Assembly: GCA_021107755.1 (NCBI GenBank)
Contig: JAIOSF010000004.1
Span: 1-64,000 of the forward strand
Reading direction: 5' to 3'
Length of the DNA: 64,000 bases
From: Arcobacteraceae bacterium
GTDB taxonomy: Bacteria; Campylobacterota; Campylobacteria; Campylobacterales; Arcobacteraceae
In this document: in pieces, positions 8,553-16,712 of the stretch
Layout of the letters: every line of letters begins with the position of its first letter
Numbering within the stretch: the first letter of the stretch is position 1
The notes under the pieces: generated by a model
The model's database searches: none
What the model saw: only the letters and a program-made list of their open reading frames with translations
Told to the model about the DNA's origin: nothing
Made by a program: the position numbers and the translations under genes

Positions 8553-10367
8553 ATGTCTTTAAAACAACAACAATTACCAGTGATGAAAAAAATCTTGATA
8601 CTTGTTGGTTTAATTTTTATCTTTTTTTCCATACTTATCTATTCAGTAATCAATACAATAAAAGATACAAGAGATCTCCCTTCATTAACTTATGCAAAAA
8701 AAGATTTAGCAGTTCGTGGTAATATTTATAGTGGTGATGGATTTAAGATAGGAACTTCTAGAAAGATTTATTCAGCTTCTGTAGATACTCGTTCAATTGA
8801 TAAGAATAAAAAAGATTTATTTATAACGCTTTTTTCTATATATAGTGATATTCCAAAAAAAGAGATACAAGAAAAAATTTCTTTAAAAAAAGGATACACA
8901 ATACTCTCTCGAACAATAGATCAAAAAACAGCAAAAGAGTTAAAGACATTAGCTTATAAATTAAGAGTTTTAGATGTCTTTGTCCCTATGAAGAGAAATG
9001 GGAATAGTTATTTGCATGGATTAGATATCTATGAAACAGGAGAGGAAAGAATCTATCCTTATGAAGATACCCTCACCCCTGTACTTGGATATATAAAAGA
9101 GCAAAACTCAAAGCAGGGAAAACAAAGAGTTAGAGGTTTAAATGGGATAGAAAGAGAGTTTGATAAGCAGCTCAATAATTTTCAAGATGGATTACTAGAG
9201 GGGGAGAAAGATATCCTTTCTTATATAATATTTAACAAAGACTCAAAAATTATCAAAAGAAAAGATGGGGATAACATACAAATTACCATTCCATTAAAAT
9301 TACAAAAAAATATTGAGTTGATGTTAGATAGATATAAAAAGGAGTTTGAAGCTCAAGAGATACTGGTATCTGTTATGGATAGCACTACCGGAAAAGTTTT
9401 ATCACTAGCTAGTTCAAATCGATATAATCCTTCTCATATAAAACAAAATGAGATAGAACATCTAAAAATAAATGCAATTGAATATAATTTTGAACCAGGT
9501 TCAGTTATAAAGCCATTAGCTATATCCTTAGCAATTGATGCAAATAAAATAAAAAAAGATGAACTCTTTTTTGCCCATAATGTTGGAAAAAAGAATAAAA
9601 AAGGGGAGTTCCCAAAGGGAAAATATAAAATTGGGAGATATATTATTAAAGATGATCATAGGTTTGAAAAAAACTATTTAACCCTAGAAGATATTATTAT
9701 CTACTCTAGTAACATAGGAACCCTTACTATTGCAAATAGATTAAGTGCGGAACAGTTTTATAATGGCTATTTAAATTTTGGACTATCTCAGAAAACAGGG
9801 ATAGACCTACCTTTTGAATCTAAGGGGATTATTCATAAACTCTACCAATACCGAGCAGGGGAAGACAAGGGTGAGGATAATGTCTTCAAAGCAACAGATT
9901 CGTACGGTCAAGGTATCACTGCTACTTTTATGCAAGTTATGAAAGCGTATAGTGTTTTTAATAATGATGGAAAGATAGTAACTCCATATATTGTAAATAA
10001 AAATCCTCAAGTTCAAGAACCACAAGTTATATCACAAAAAACAGCAAACTATATGAAAAAGATGCTTGTCCATACTGTAGAAAAAGGGACAGGGCGAAAA
10101 ACACAAATAGATGGACTTGAAATTGGAGGAAAAACAGGTACTGCAAATGTGGTTGAAAATGGAAGATATCAAAGAAAATATATGAGTAGTTTTTTTGGTT
10201 TTGTAAATGATAAAGAGCATAGATACACTGTTGGAGTTACTGTAAATGACCCAGTAAATAGAGGTGAAAAGTGGTACTATTATTACGCTTCAAACTCAGC
10301 AGTTCCTGTTTTTAAAGAGGTTGTGAAAATACTTATAAAACTTGACTACTTAGAGCCAAGTTTATAA
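8553..10367 (+). CDS. ftsI: penicillin-binding protein 2 (FtsI-type D,D-transpeptidase)
   Basis: Cross-links septal peptidoglycan in the periplasm. The 604 residues comprise a short cytoplasmic N terminus, one membrane anchor (about 13-33), a dimerisation/pedestal domain starting at the conserved AVRGNIYSGDG, and a transpeptidase domain. That domain has SVIK near 317 (nucleophile serine in EPGSVIKP), SSN near 385, and KTGT near 526 (GGKTGTANV). The first ATG is used. An ATG at 8583 is another possible start that keeps the anchor. Only 14 bases separate this start from the furthest upstream ftsW start, so the divergent promoters must overlap. Confidence 0.92.
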   Translation: MSLKQQQLPVMKKILILVGLIFIFFSILIYSVINTIKDTRDLPSLTYAKKDLAVRGNIYSGDGFKIGTSRKIYSASVDTRSIDKNKKDLFITLFSIYSDIPKKEIQEKISLKKGYTILSRTIDQKTAKELKTLAYKLRVLDVFVPMKRNGNSYLHGLDIYETGEERIYPYEDTLTPVLGYIKEQNSKQGKQRVRGLNGIEREFDKQLNNFQDGLLEGEKDILSYIIFNKDSKIIKRKDGDNIQITIPLKLQKNIELMLDRYKKEFEAQEILVSVMDSTTGKVLSLASSNRYNPSHIKQNEIEHLKINAIEYNFEPGSVIKPLAISLAIDANKIKKDELFFAHNVGKKNKKGEFPKGKYKIGRYIIKDDHRFEKNYLTLEDIIIYSSNIGTLTIANRLSAEQFYNGYLNFGLSQKTGIDLPFESKGIIHKLYQYRAGEDKGEDNVFKATDSYGQGITATFMQVMKAYSVFNNDGKIVTPYIVNKNPQVQEPQVISQKTANYMKKMLVHTVEKGTGRKTQIDGLEIGGKTGTANVVENGRYQRKYMSSFFGFVNDKEHRYTVGVTVNDPVNRGEKWYYYYASNSAVPVFKEVVKILIKLDYLEPSL

Positions 10368-11618
10368 TTATTTTGGAGAGAAAAGTATTTTAGCTCTTTG
10401 TTGTTTATAGTATGGGGAGTTGAGTTTTTCTAGTTGCTTTGGTAAAAGAGGAGAACCGTTTAAAATAGCACCTTGAAAAAGATCTTTATTGATGAGGTTA
10501 CTATCAAGTATAATTTTGTTTTCATGACACATCTCACATGATTTTGCTTTTCTTATAACAGTATGTGGCGAAGTTGGTATAAATGCTTCTAATTTTTTAC
10601 CATCAATTTGTGACACATCATCAAAAATCATCTCCCCTTTTTCATTTTTGAAGCTGATTCTATATTGATATCTTGGTATTGCTATTTTAATTTTTCCATT
10701 CTCATCATTTATTAAAAAGAAATTCTCCCATCTTTTAAATCTCCAACCACTATACCAAACTCCATCTTCTAATTTGTTACTTAGATAATCTGGCATTTGA
10801 GGCTTTAACTCTGGGTTTTTTAGAGCTTTCTTTAAAAACTTTTCTAAATATCTATCTTCTTGGACTGTGAGCCTTTTCCACTGTTTATAGTTTTTTGTAT
10901 CATCCCTTAAAACATTAAGTTCATAGTTACTAATATTCCATGCACTATGACAAGTATTACAAGAAATATTGGTATGATATTCTTGATGGTTTTGTTTTGA
11001 AATATCACTATGGCAAGATTTACAATCAACTTTATCTTCCCATTTTTTATCGTTACCATTTTTATGACAATCTATACAATTCAAACCTTTTTGATGATGT
11101 ATATCTGGTGTTAGATGATGAAAATCTATCCCATAGGGTCGTTTAGGGTAGTTTCCTTCTTTTGTTAGTGGACTTCTATATGCTTTGTCATAGTCATGTG
11201 GAAAAAGTCCTAGATAGTCTGTCCCTATATAGTTATTATTATGACATTTGAGACATTTTTCTTGTGCAGGTTTTGCTTTAAAACTATCTTGTTTATTTAC
11301 ATGGGGACTATGACAAGCTAAACAAAGGTTTTGTGTAGGGTTTATCTCTTTACTTGTGAGATGACATTGTAAACATTTTCTTCGTAAAAAATCATCAACT
11401 AAATCAGCTGGTTTATCTATAGTGTCTTTGGGCATTGGTAAAGTTTGTAAAGTAACATTGCTATCTTTTATCCCCCATGCAGACCTAGTAATATTTATCT
11501 CATTTTTCATAGTAAAATGGTTTGAGTTTTTACATTGTTCCATTTTTTTAGGATGACAAGTGATACACTCATTTGAGTATAAAACCAATGGTAATAAAAA
11601 TAGTATGGTTAATTTCAT
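10368..11618 (-). CDS. octahaem c-type cytochrome
   Basis: A 416-residue exported protein with an N-terminal signal sequence (LTILFLLPLVLYSN) and eight CXXCH haem sites: CITCH, CLQCH, CLACH, CLKCH, CIDCH, CKSCH, CNTCH and CEMCH. The first seven are in the first 225 residues and the eighth is near 365, leaving a haem-free stretch of about 140 residues. No CXXCK or CX15CH site is seen, which argues against octahaem tetrathionate reductase and MccA sulfite reductase. Its ATG overlaps the stop of the upstream 12-haem gene (ATGA). The two are therefore likely partners in periplasmic electron transfer, and the donor or acceptor is unknown. Confidence 0.9.
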   Translation of the reverse strand: MKLTILFLLPLVLYSNECITCHPKKMEQCKNSNHFTMKNEINITRSAWGIKDSNVTLQTLPMPKDTIDKPADLVDDFLRRKCLQCHLTSKEINPTQNLCLACHSPHVNKQDSFKAKPAQEKCLKCHNNNYIGTDYLGLFPHDYDKAYRSPLTKEGNYPKRPYGIDFHHLTPDIHHQKGLNCIDCHKNGNDKKWEDKVDCKSCHSDISKQNHQEYHTNISCNTCHSAWNISNYELNVLRDDTKNYKQWKRLTVQEDRYLEKFLKKALKNPELKPQMPDYLSNKLEDGVWYSGWRFKRWENFFLINDENGKIKIAIPRYQYRISFKNEKGEMIFDDVSQIDGKKLEAFIPTSPHTVIRKAKSCEMCHENKIILDSNLINKDLFQGAILNGSPLLPKQLEKLNSPYYKQQRAKILFSPK

Positions 11619-13375
11619 TTTAATACCTCTTTACTACAAGAAGTTTTTTTATCATAAAAAAGTTTTTTACTTTTTTGAAAATCTTTATAGATTGTATCAT
11701 CCCATTTATTATGGCAGATGATACATTTATATGCTTCTATTATTTTATTTACCTCTTTTTTATTAAAACCTCTTGCATCTTTTCTTGAAAAGCTTTGAAA
11801 CTGTTTTCCCTCTTTTGAAATTAGGGCATCGATTGGATAGTTAATAGGAAGTCCATCTTCTTTACTTTGATAGTGGGGATTAAAAGTGACATTGTTATCT
11901 TTTATATCTAAAATTCCAGCTCCAAGTCCTAATGTTTGTGGATTGAAGTGGCAGTCAATACAAGTTCGACTCTCTTTTTGTGTGGTGTGTGGATCCCAAG
12001 CTGCAAAGGCAAAAGCGTGAAATTCATCTACTTTTACATCTTTATCATAAATGGTTGCTATAACTTGACATCCAGGAGCTGTTGGCATTATCTTTTTATT
12101 GTACCCAATAGCAAGAGCTGGGGATTCATATCGAAGATAACTTCTAAGCTCCATCCATTTTCCTTTTGTTGGTTTATGCTTTATCCAATCATATTGCTTC
12201 CCATCTTTAAAGTACACTTCATGGCAACCATAACAGCTAGGTATCCACGAGCTATGACATGCTGTACAATCTAATCTTTCATGATTTTTTGAAGTATGAT
12301 AGGGTGCATCACTCATTTTTGTCAAGTCAAACCTTTGACCATCTGATTTTCTATAAAAGTCTATTTTTTCATCTACTTTTTGTAAGTTATAAATAGGTGA
12401 ATTTTTCTTTTTGGTCACAGCTATCTCTTTAGAGTAGGGGATATCACCATTAAGTGCACTTAAGAGTCCTGCAAGACCAAATTGGTTTGATGGTTTAAAT
12501 TGTGGATCATGACAATCTTTACAAGAGATATCCACAGCATCTTCCATATGGGCATGGTGCTTTCCATCTCCCATCACTCCAGCTTCCGTATGGCAATCGA
12601 TACAATCCATCTTTGTACTTGTATGATGTATATCAGCAGGAAGTTCATAGTAGTATCTATTTTTATCTATTTGATGGGTGAGGTTACCACCTTTATACGG
12701 AGTTCCGTACCCCTCACTTTCAAATTTCCCAAAATAAGAGAGTCCTATACGGTTTGAACGATTGTGACATTTAAGACAGTTTGAACTAGGAATTTTAGTA
12801 GAGAGTTTAGGATGTTTGAGTTTTAATATATCATCTTTTATTGCTATTTTTTGTCCATCTTCTACTCTATGACAATCAACACAACCACCACCTCTGGCAG
12901 TAAAACCTGTATTTTTAAATATCTCCTCTTTTTGGTTGATATGACAAGCAGCACACAGTTTACTAAAATGGTCTTCTGCTAAAGATTGTTCTTGGGTTGG
13001 TTTGTTTTTTAAATACTCTATCCCTGTTGATTTTTCTATAGTTTTTGTTTCACCAAATTGGTATTTTAAGACATCTAGTACACCATGCATATTACTCATA
13101 ATAGATTTATCAACACGATTGATTATATCTTGATGACATTTCCCACAAAACATACTAGTATGTTCGAGTCTACTTGGATTTAAAACAATATTTTTATGGG
13201 CTTCTTCTTTTGAAGTTGCTTTTGGTTCACCTCCATGACATGAGGCACAACCAAATTCTTTGTAGGGGTGATAGTTATCAATAGCAGTTGTATTTTGATG
13301 ACAATTTAAACAGTTATCAATATTTTGTCCATACAAAAAAAGTGTAAAGTAAAAAAAGAGTAATAGAAATTTCAT
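11615..13375 (-). CDS. dodecahaem c-type cytochrome
   Basis: A 586-residue exported protein with signal sequence FLLLFFYFTLFLYG and twelve CXXCH sites spread along the chain: CLNCH, CASCH, CGKCH, CAACH, CVDCH, CLKCH, CIDCH, CKDCH, CTACH, CYGCH, CIDCH and CIICH. Extra histidines, for example in DGKHHAHMEDAVDISC, can give bis-His ligation. It is followed with a four-base overlap by the octahaem gene. Upstream lies the terminator of the rhodanese gene. TATAAT at 13382-13387 is six bases from the ATG, suggesting an independent, leaderless transcript. The enzymatic role is not recognisable. Context suggests a sulfur compound redox partner. Confidence 0.9.
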   Translation of the reverse strand: MKFLLLFFYFTLFLYGQNIDNCLNCHQNTTAIDNYHPYKEFGCASCHGGEPKATSKEEAHKNIVLNPSRLEHTSMFCGKCHQDIINRVDKSIMSNMHGVLDVLKYQFGETKTIEKSTGIEYLKNKPTQEQSLAEDHFSKLCAACHINQKEEIFKNTGFTARGGGCVDCHRVEDGQKIAIKDDILKLKHPKLSTKIPSSNCLKCHNRSNRIGLSYFGKFESEGYGTPYKGGNLTHQIDKNRYYYELPADIHHTSTKMDCIDCHTEAGVMGDGKHHAHMEDAVDISCKDCHDPQFKPSNQFGLAGLLSALNGDIPYSKEIAVTKKKNSPIYNLQKVDEKIDFYRKSDGQRFDLTKMSDAPYHTSKNHERLDCTACHSSWIPSCYGCHEVYFKDGKQYDWIKHKPTKGKWMELRSYLRYESPALAIGYNKKIMPTAPGCQVIATIYDKDVKVDEFHAFAFAAWDPHTTQKESRTCIDCHFNPQTLGLGAGILDIKDNNVTFNPHYQSKEDGLPINYPIDALISKEGKQFQSFSRKDARGFNKKEVNKIIEAYKCIICHNKWDDTIYKDFQKSKKLFYDKKTSCSKEVLK

Positions 13376-13381
13376 AAAAGA

Positions 13382-13387
13382 TTATAG
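13382..13387 (-). promoter_or_regulatory. -10 box of the multihaem cytochrome operon
   Basis: TATAAT on the minus strand, six bases before the ATG at 13375 and directly after the rhodanese terminator. No Shine-Dalgarno is present, so the message is probably leaderless. Confidence 0.5.
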
Positions 13388-13402
13388 CTATTTTTAGATA
13401 AT

Positions 13403-13436
13403 AAAAAAGGCTTAGTGATAATCACTAAGCCTTTGT
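13403..13436 (-). terminator. rho-independent terminator after the rhodanese gene
   Basis: Perfect inverted repeat (AAAGGCTTAGTGAT / ATCACTAAGCCTTT) starting 17 bases after the rhodanese stop. On the minus strand it is followed by TTTTTTATTAT. It separates the sulfur-transport genes from the multihaem cytochrome genes. Confidence 0.85.
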
Positions 13437-13452
13437 AGATAAATAGTAAAAA

Positions 13453-14040
13453 CTATTTACTAAAATACATTTTTTCTTTGTGATTTTTATATCCCCAAGA
13501 CTCTGGAGGACAAGTATTTTTCCATCCAGTATTTGTAGTTCTTTGTTTATATTTTTTATCTTTTCCACCTTCAAAACCATCAACTATAGTTGCTACATTC
13601 ATATAACCCTCTTTAGCCATCAGTTTTGATGTATAGATACTTCTTTTTCCTGATCTACACATAAAGACAATTTTATCTTTTTTAGTTAAACCTTTTGCTT
13701 TCATAGCAGCTTCAACTTCTTGAACAAAGTTTTTGTTCATAGTTCTTACATATCTTTGTTTTTTTTCATCCCATTTAGTAAGTGTTATTAGTACTATAGG
13801 TATATTTTTATCAACCATTGGTGTAGAACCAACATATTGAAATTCATAAGGTGTTCTTACATCAATAAAAAGAATTTTATCACCCTCTTTTTTTACAAGT
13901 TCATAAGCCTCTACAGCTGTAAGATAGATACCTTGTGGTGTTTGTTTTTTTGCATTTGTTGGTGCAGGTGCAGCCATACTTAAGGTTGTTGCCATTGCCA
14001 CTACCATAAAGCTAGCAATAATTGTGTGAAATAATTTCAT
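13453..14040 (-). CDS. exported rhodanese-like sulfurtransferase
   Basis: A 195-residue protein with a signal peptide (about 1-23, cleavage after MAA or APA) and one rhodanese domain. The domain shows ILFIDVRTPYEFQYVG near 56-71 and the active-site loop CRSGKRS, with Cys128 as the predicted persulfide carrier. An unusual insertion (TKWDEKKQRYVRTMNKNFVQ) sits mid-domain. The C terminus ends TTNTGWKNTCPPESWGYKNH, a tail shared by some periplasmic rhodaneses. It should act in the periplasm, moving sulfane sulfur near the YeeE/YedE channel. It has AGGAGA before the ATG and its own terminator downstream. Confidence 0.88.
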   Translation of the reverse strand: MKLFHTIIASFMVVAMATTLSMAAPAPTNAKKQTPQGIYLTAVEAYELVKKEGDKILFIDVRTPYEFQYVGSTPMVDKNIPIVLITLTKWDEKKQRYVRTMNKNFVQEVEAAMKAKGLTKKDKIVFMCRSGKRSIYTSKLMAKEGYMNVATIVDGFEGGKDKKYKQRTTNTGWKNTCPPESWGYKNHKEKMYFSK

Positions 14041-14097
14041 TTTTTCTCCTTTGATATTTTGATTAAAAGCCTGTGCTAAACCAATGAATTAGAGTAT

Positions 14098-14115
14098 AAA
14101 AGACTATAAAGTCTT
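14098..14115 (-). terminator. short hairpin after the TPR-like gene
   Basis: AAAGACT/AGTCTTT palindrome in the 133-base gap between the TPR-like gene and the rhodanese gene, with a short T-run on the minus strand. It could partly separate the rhodanese gene from the upstream operon. The stem is short, so support is modest. Confidence 0.35.
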
Positions 14116-14173
14116 TAGAAAAATATTATTAAATAATCTCTTTCTAAAAAGTTCTTATTGTATATAAGTTGTA

Positions 14174-14518
14174 TTAACAACCCATATCTGGTGCTTCTTC
14201 AATCACTTCTTGAACTGGTGACTCTTCAACTATTTGATTTATCTCTATACTTTCTTGAGGTTTAAATTTAGCTTCCATAATTTTATTATATAGAGTAAAC
14301 CCAATATTACTATTTGGATCAACTTGAATTGCCATTTTTGCAAATTTTGTTGCTGTAATATAATCATTTTTATCTAAAGCTTTGTTCCCATTTGTTATAT
14401 ATTTCTGAATCATTTGTTCTTTTTTTGCAGTATAACTATCATCACCTGTTGATAAGACTATTATGACTACTGCTGTTAGTAGTAGTACTAGCCCTATAAT
14501 ACCTGATATCGCTCTCAT
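14174..14518 (-). CDS. small membrane-anchored TPR-like protein
   Basis: A 114-residue protein with one N-terminal membrane helix (about 4-24). A TPR-like helical pair follows (YITNGNKALDKNDYITATKFAKMAIQVDPNS) and then an acidic tail ending DMGC. The start overlaps the upstream YeeE/YedE stop by four bases (ATGA), tying it to the sulfur-transport operon. No catalytic motif is seen. It may be a small accessory or scaffold for the transporter, a role inferred only from position. Confidence 0.75.
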   Translation of the reverse strand: MRAISGIIGLVLLLTAVVIIVLSTGDDSYTAKKEQMIQKYITNGNKALDKNDYITATKFAKMAIQVDPNSNIGFTLYNKIMEAKFKPQESIEINQIVEESPVQEVIEEAPDMGC

Positions 14519-15120
14519 ATATCATCCCCTTTTTTATCTCTAATTGATTTCATATATCTCATAAATGTTATTAGTCCTAGACCCAATACAATTGTAATAA
14601 GGTATGAAGTATAAATATCTCCGCCTAATACACTATGAATTGTGTATCTACCTACATTTGTTGAGTTTGCAAACTCAATAATTGCATCAAAATTTATGAA
14701 ATACACATACATACCAGCTATCACACCTAGTAAAAATGCAACAGCATCTAATTTTCCTGAAGAAAAACCAACTAAAGCTGTCCCTGGACACCATCCTGAC
14801 ATAACCATTCCTAGTCCAAACAATGCACCACCTGCTAAGTAAGGCCATAGGTAAGTTGTAGGTATAAAGATTTGATTATAATCAATCCAACCCATATAAG
14901 ATGCAATGATTATCCAAGTAGATATTGTTAAAATAGCACTAATCATCATATCTGAAACCTTAGTATTTCTAAAGTACATAATAGGTGCTATATTTATTGA
15001 TCTACCATATCCAGCCCGCTCAATTATAAATCCAAATGCCATCCCTATAAATAATCCATAAAATAGGTTTAAATTCGAGTCAATTGCCCCTGTTGTAAAT
15101 AAAGGATAAGTTGTTTCCAT
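14515..15120 (-). CDS. YeeE/YedE family transporter, second half
   Basis: A 201-residue multi-helix membrane protein carrying GWCPGTALVGFSSGKLDA, the cysteine-containing signature of the YeeE/YedE (sulfur transport) family whose structurally known members import thiosulfate. With the adjacent 171-residue protein it makes up the two pseudo-symmetric halves that are fused in longer members. The start is ATG with GGAGAGAACA upstream, 12 bases after the previous gene. The substrate (thiosulfate or another sulfur species) is inferred from family and context. Confidence 0.88.
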   Translation of the reverse strand: METTYPLFTTGAIDSNLNLFYGLFIGMAFGFIIERAGYGRSINIAPIMYFRNTKVSDMMISAILTISTWIIIASYMGWIDYNQIFIPTTYLWPYLAGGALFGLGMVMSGWCPGTALVGFSSGKLDAVAFLLGVIAGMYVYFINFDAIIEFANSTNVGRYTIHSVLGGDIYTSYLITIVLGLGLITFMRYMKSIRDKKGDDI

Positions 15121-15132
15121 TTGTTCTCTCCT

Positions 15133-15648
15133 TTACTTCACATTTTTCCATTGTTTTTTAAACAAAGGAGCAAATAGGAATCCAGCACCAAAAGCTGCTA
15201 ACATAAAAATCCATGCACCTACACTAAAGGTAGCTGCCCCATCAAGTGCTTGACCACTTGTACATCCTCTTGCTAGTCTTGATGCAACAGCGATAATTAC
15301 ACCACCTAAAAAAGCCCAAAAAAGTCTTTTAAAAGCAGGATAATCTTCCCCTCTATCAATACCACTTTTGATTCTTCCTGCAAGTGCGGCACTTAAAAAA
15401 CCACCTAAAAATATCCCAACAGATTCTACAACTGTCCAGTTTGCTAAGGCATTTCCATCTTTTAGATAATTTATTACATAGGCATTTTGTGCAAACGAAG
15501 AATCAACTAAATATGTTAATTGTGCTGTTACTCTAGCAAAAGTTCCACTAGCACCCATCCCTTGACCTGCAACCATAAAACTTATAAAAATAGCAGTACC
15601 AAGTACAAAACCAGCAATAACAGGGTGCCAGTATTTATTATTATTCAT
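15133..15648 (-). CDS. YeeE/YedE family transporter, first half
   Basis: A 171-residue membrane protein with about four to five helices and the signature ASRLARGCTSGQALDGAA, the other conserved cysteine motif of the YeeE/YedE sulfur-transport family. Encoded just before its partner half, it probably forms one permeation unit with it. The conserved cysteines relay thiosulfate-type anions in characterised homologues. The start is ATG with AGGAGA upstream. It follows the deformylase-like gene by 38 bases. Confidence 0.88.
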   Translation of the reverse strand: MNNNKYWHPVIAGFVLGTAIFISFMVAGQGMGASGTFARVTAQLTYLVDSSFAQNAYVINYLKDGNALANWTVVESVGIFLGGFLSAALAGRIKSGIDRGEDYPAFKRLFWAFLGGVIIAVASRLARGCTSGQALDGAATFSVGAWIFMLAAFGAGFLFAPLFKKQWKNVK

Positions 15649-15686
15649 ATAATCTCTCCTTTAAGATATTTAAATTTATTTATATT

Positions 15687-16496
15687 TCAAGTAACTAAAA
15701 AGAAAGAAAGAACCATCAATACAGTTAACTTTATAAAGCTAATAGTTAATGTGCCTATTAAATTTCCTATTTGGCAACTAGTACAAGAAGAATATCTCTT
15801 CCCCTCATAGTAGCCGTAAACTAAATAAATAAAACCATTTATCACTGTAGCATACGAGATATATTTTTGATAATTCCATATCTCTTGTAAAGTTGTTTCA
15901 TCACTTATAAAAAATGATCCAACTAATAACAGAGCAATAACTATTAAAAATATATTTGATAATTTATTCAAATAATCTTTATATGAAACTATCGGACAAC
16001 TCTCAGGTATCGCTACATTTGAACCAAACTCTAGTTTTTTCTCAAACCTTTTTTTCTCATCTTTAGTTAATTTATTTAAAAATGTTGAACCAAAAGTGTA
16101 ATCAATCTTTCGTTGTAATAAAATAGAGAGAGAACCATCAGCTTTGAGTGAATGTTGATTTGAGTCTCTATCTTGATAAATCACACTTATTTTTTCATAT
16201 CTTGGTACTTTTGCACTAAGATTTGGGAAATAAGATGTAGTTTCTTCTGTAGTTACCTTTCCTATAGGGTTTATAACCCTTGGATTAATAAGTTCCAAAA
16301 AATCATCATCTTGCTTTATAATAACAACATTAAAATAGTTTCCTATTTGATAAGCTGCAAGTCCATCCAATTGATTTGCTTTAATCGTATCTTTTAAGTC
16401 CTCAATTAAAGTAAATAAATCATCATCGAAAACTCTTACATCAGTTGCATACTCAACACTCGGAGGTGTTGGGTATGTGATAATATCTTTAACCAA
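15687..16496 (-). CDS. membrane-anchored, catalytically degenerate peptide deformylase-like protein
   Basis: A 269-residue fusion. Residues 1-150 follow the peptide deformylase fold: ITYPTPPSVEYA opening and DGLAAYQIG at 44-52 for the motif GxGLAAxQxG. Motif 2 (EGCLS) reads YFPNLS, with Asn92 in place of the metal cysteine. Motif 3 (QHExDHLxG) reads QRKIDYTFG at 128-136, so both histidines and the catalytic glutamate are Arg129, Tyr133 and Lys130. Deformylase activity is therefore not expected. Residues 182-269 add three membrane helices with SSCTSCQ between the last two. The start is TTG, two bases after the 56-residue gene. A role in the sulfur locus is inferred from context. Confidence 0.8.
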   Translation of the reverse strand: MVKDIITYPTPPSVEYATDVRVFDDDLFTLIEDLKDTIKANQLDGLAAYQIGNYFNVVIIKQDDDFLELINPRVINPIGKVTTEETTSYFPNLSAKVPRYEKISVIYQDRDSNQHSLKADGSLSILLQRKIDYTFGSTFLNKLTKDEKKRFEKKLEFGSNVAIPESCPIVSYKDYLNKLSNIFLIVIALLLVGSFFISDETTLQEIWNYQKYISYATVINGFIYLVYGYYEGKRYSSCTSCQIGNLIGTLTISFIKLTVLMVLSFFLVT

Positions 16497-16498
16497 TT

Positions 16499-16669
16499 TT
16501 AGTGACTTTTACCAACAACAATTATCATTTTTAAATTGATAACTACAAATCTGATAAATTGCCAAATCACACAAGTTCTCATTCTTTTTGCGAATGGACC
16601 AGGAGTCATTGTTGTAAAATTTTGACTATATGCTTTTATGTTTTTTTCTTCTTCTTTAACTTTTGCCAT
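16499..16669 (-). CDS. 56-residue small membrane-associated protein
   Basis: Short gene between the SQR-like and deformylase-like genes. ATG is preceded by AAGGAAATAC. The protein has a charged start (AKVKEEEKNIKAYSQ), a TMTPGPFAKRMRTC block and a hydrophobic C-terminal half (VIWQFIRFVVINLKMIIVVG) that could be one membrane segment. The next gene starts two bases after its stop and the previous one ends 43 bases before it, so it sits in the operon. I do not recognise the family. Good ribosome site, spacing and composition support it as real. Confidence 0.7.
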   Translation of the reverse strand: MAKVKEEEKNIKAYSQNFTTMTPGPFAKRMRTCVIWQFIRFVVINLKMIIVVGKSH

Positions 16670-16712
16670 TGTATTTCCTTTTATATATTTTTTAAATTAA
16701 TTACTATGGTTC

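Noticed and set aside
10368-11618. Octahaem protein as tetrathionate reductase (Otr) or MccA sulfite reductase
   Set aside because: No CXXCK haem site and no CX15CH motif are present, and the spacing of haem sites differs. Left as an unassigned octahaem cytochrome.
15687-16496. Active peptide deformylase
   Set aside because: All metal-binding and catalytic residues of motifs 2 and 3 are substituted, so enzyme activity is not expected.
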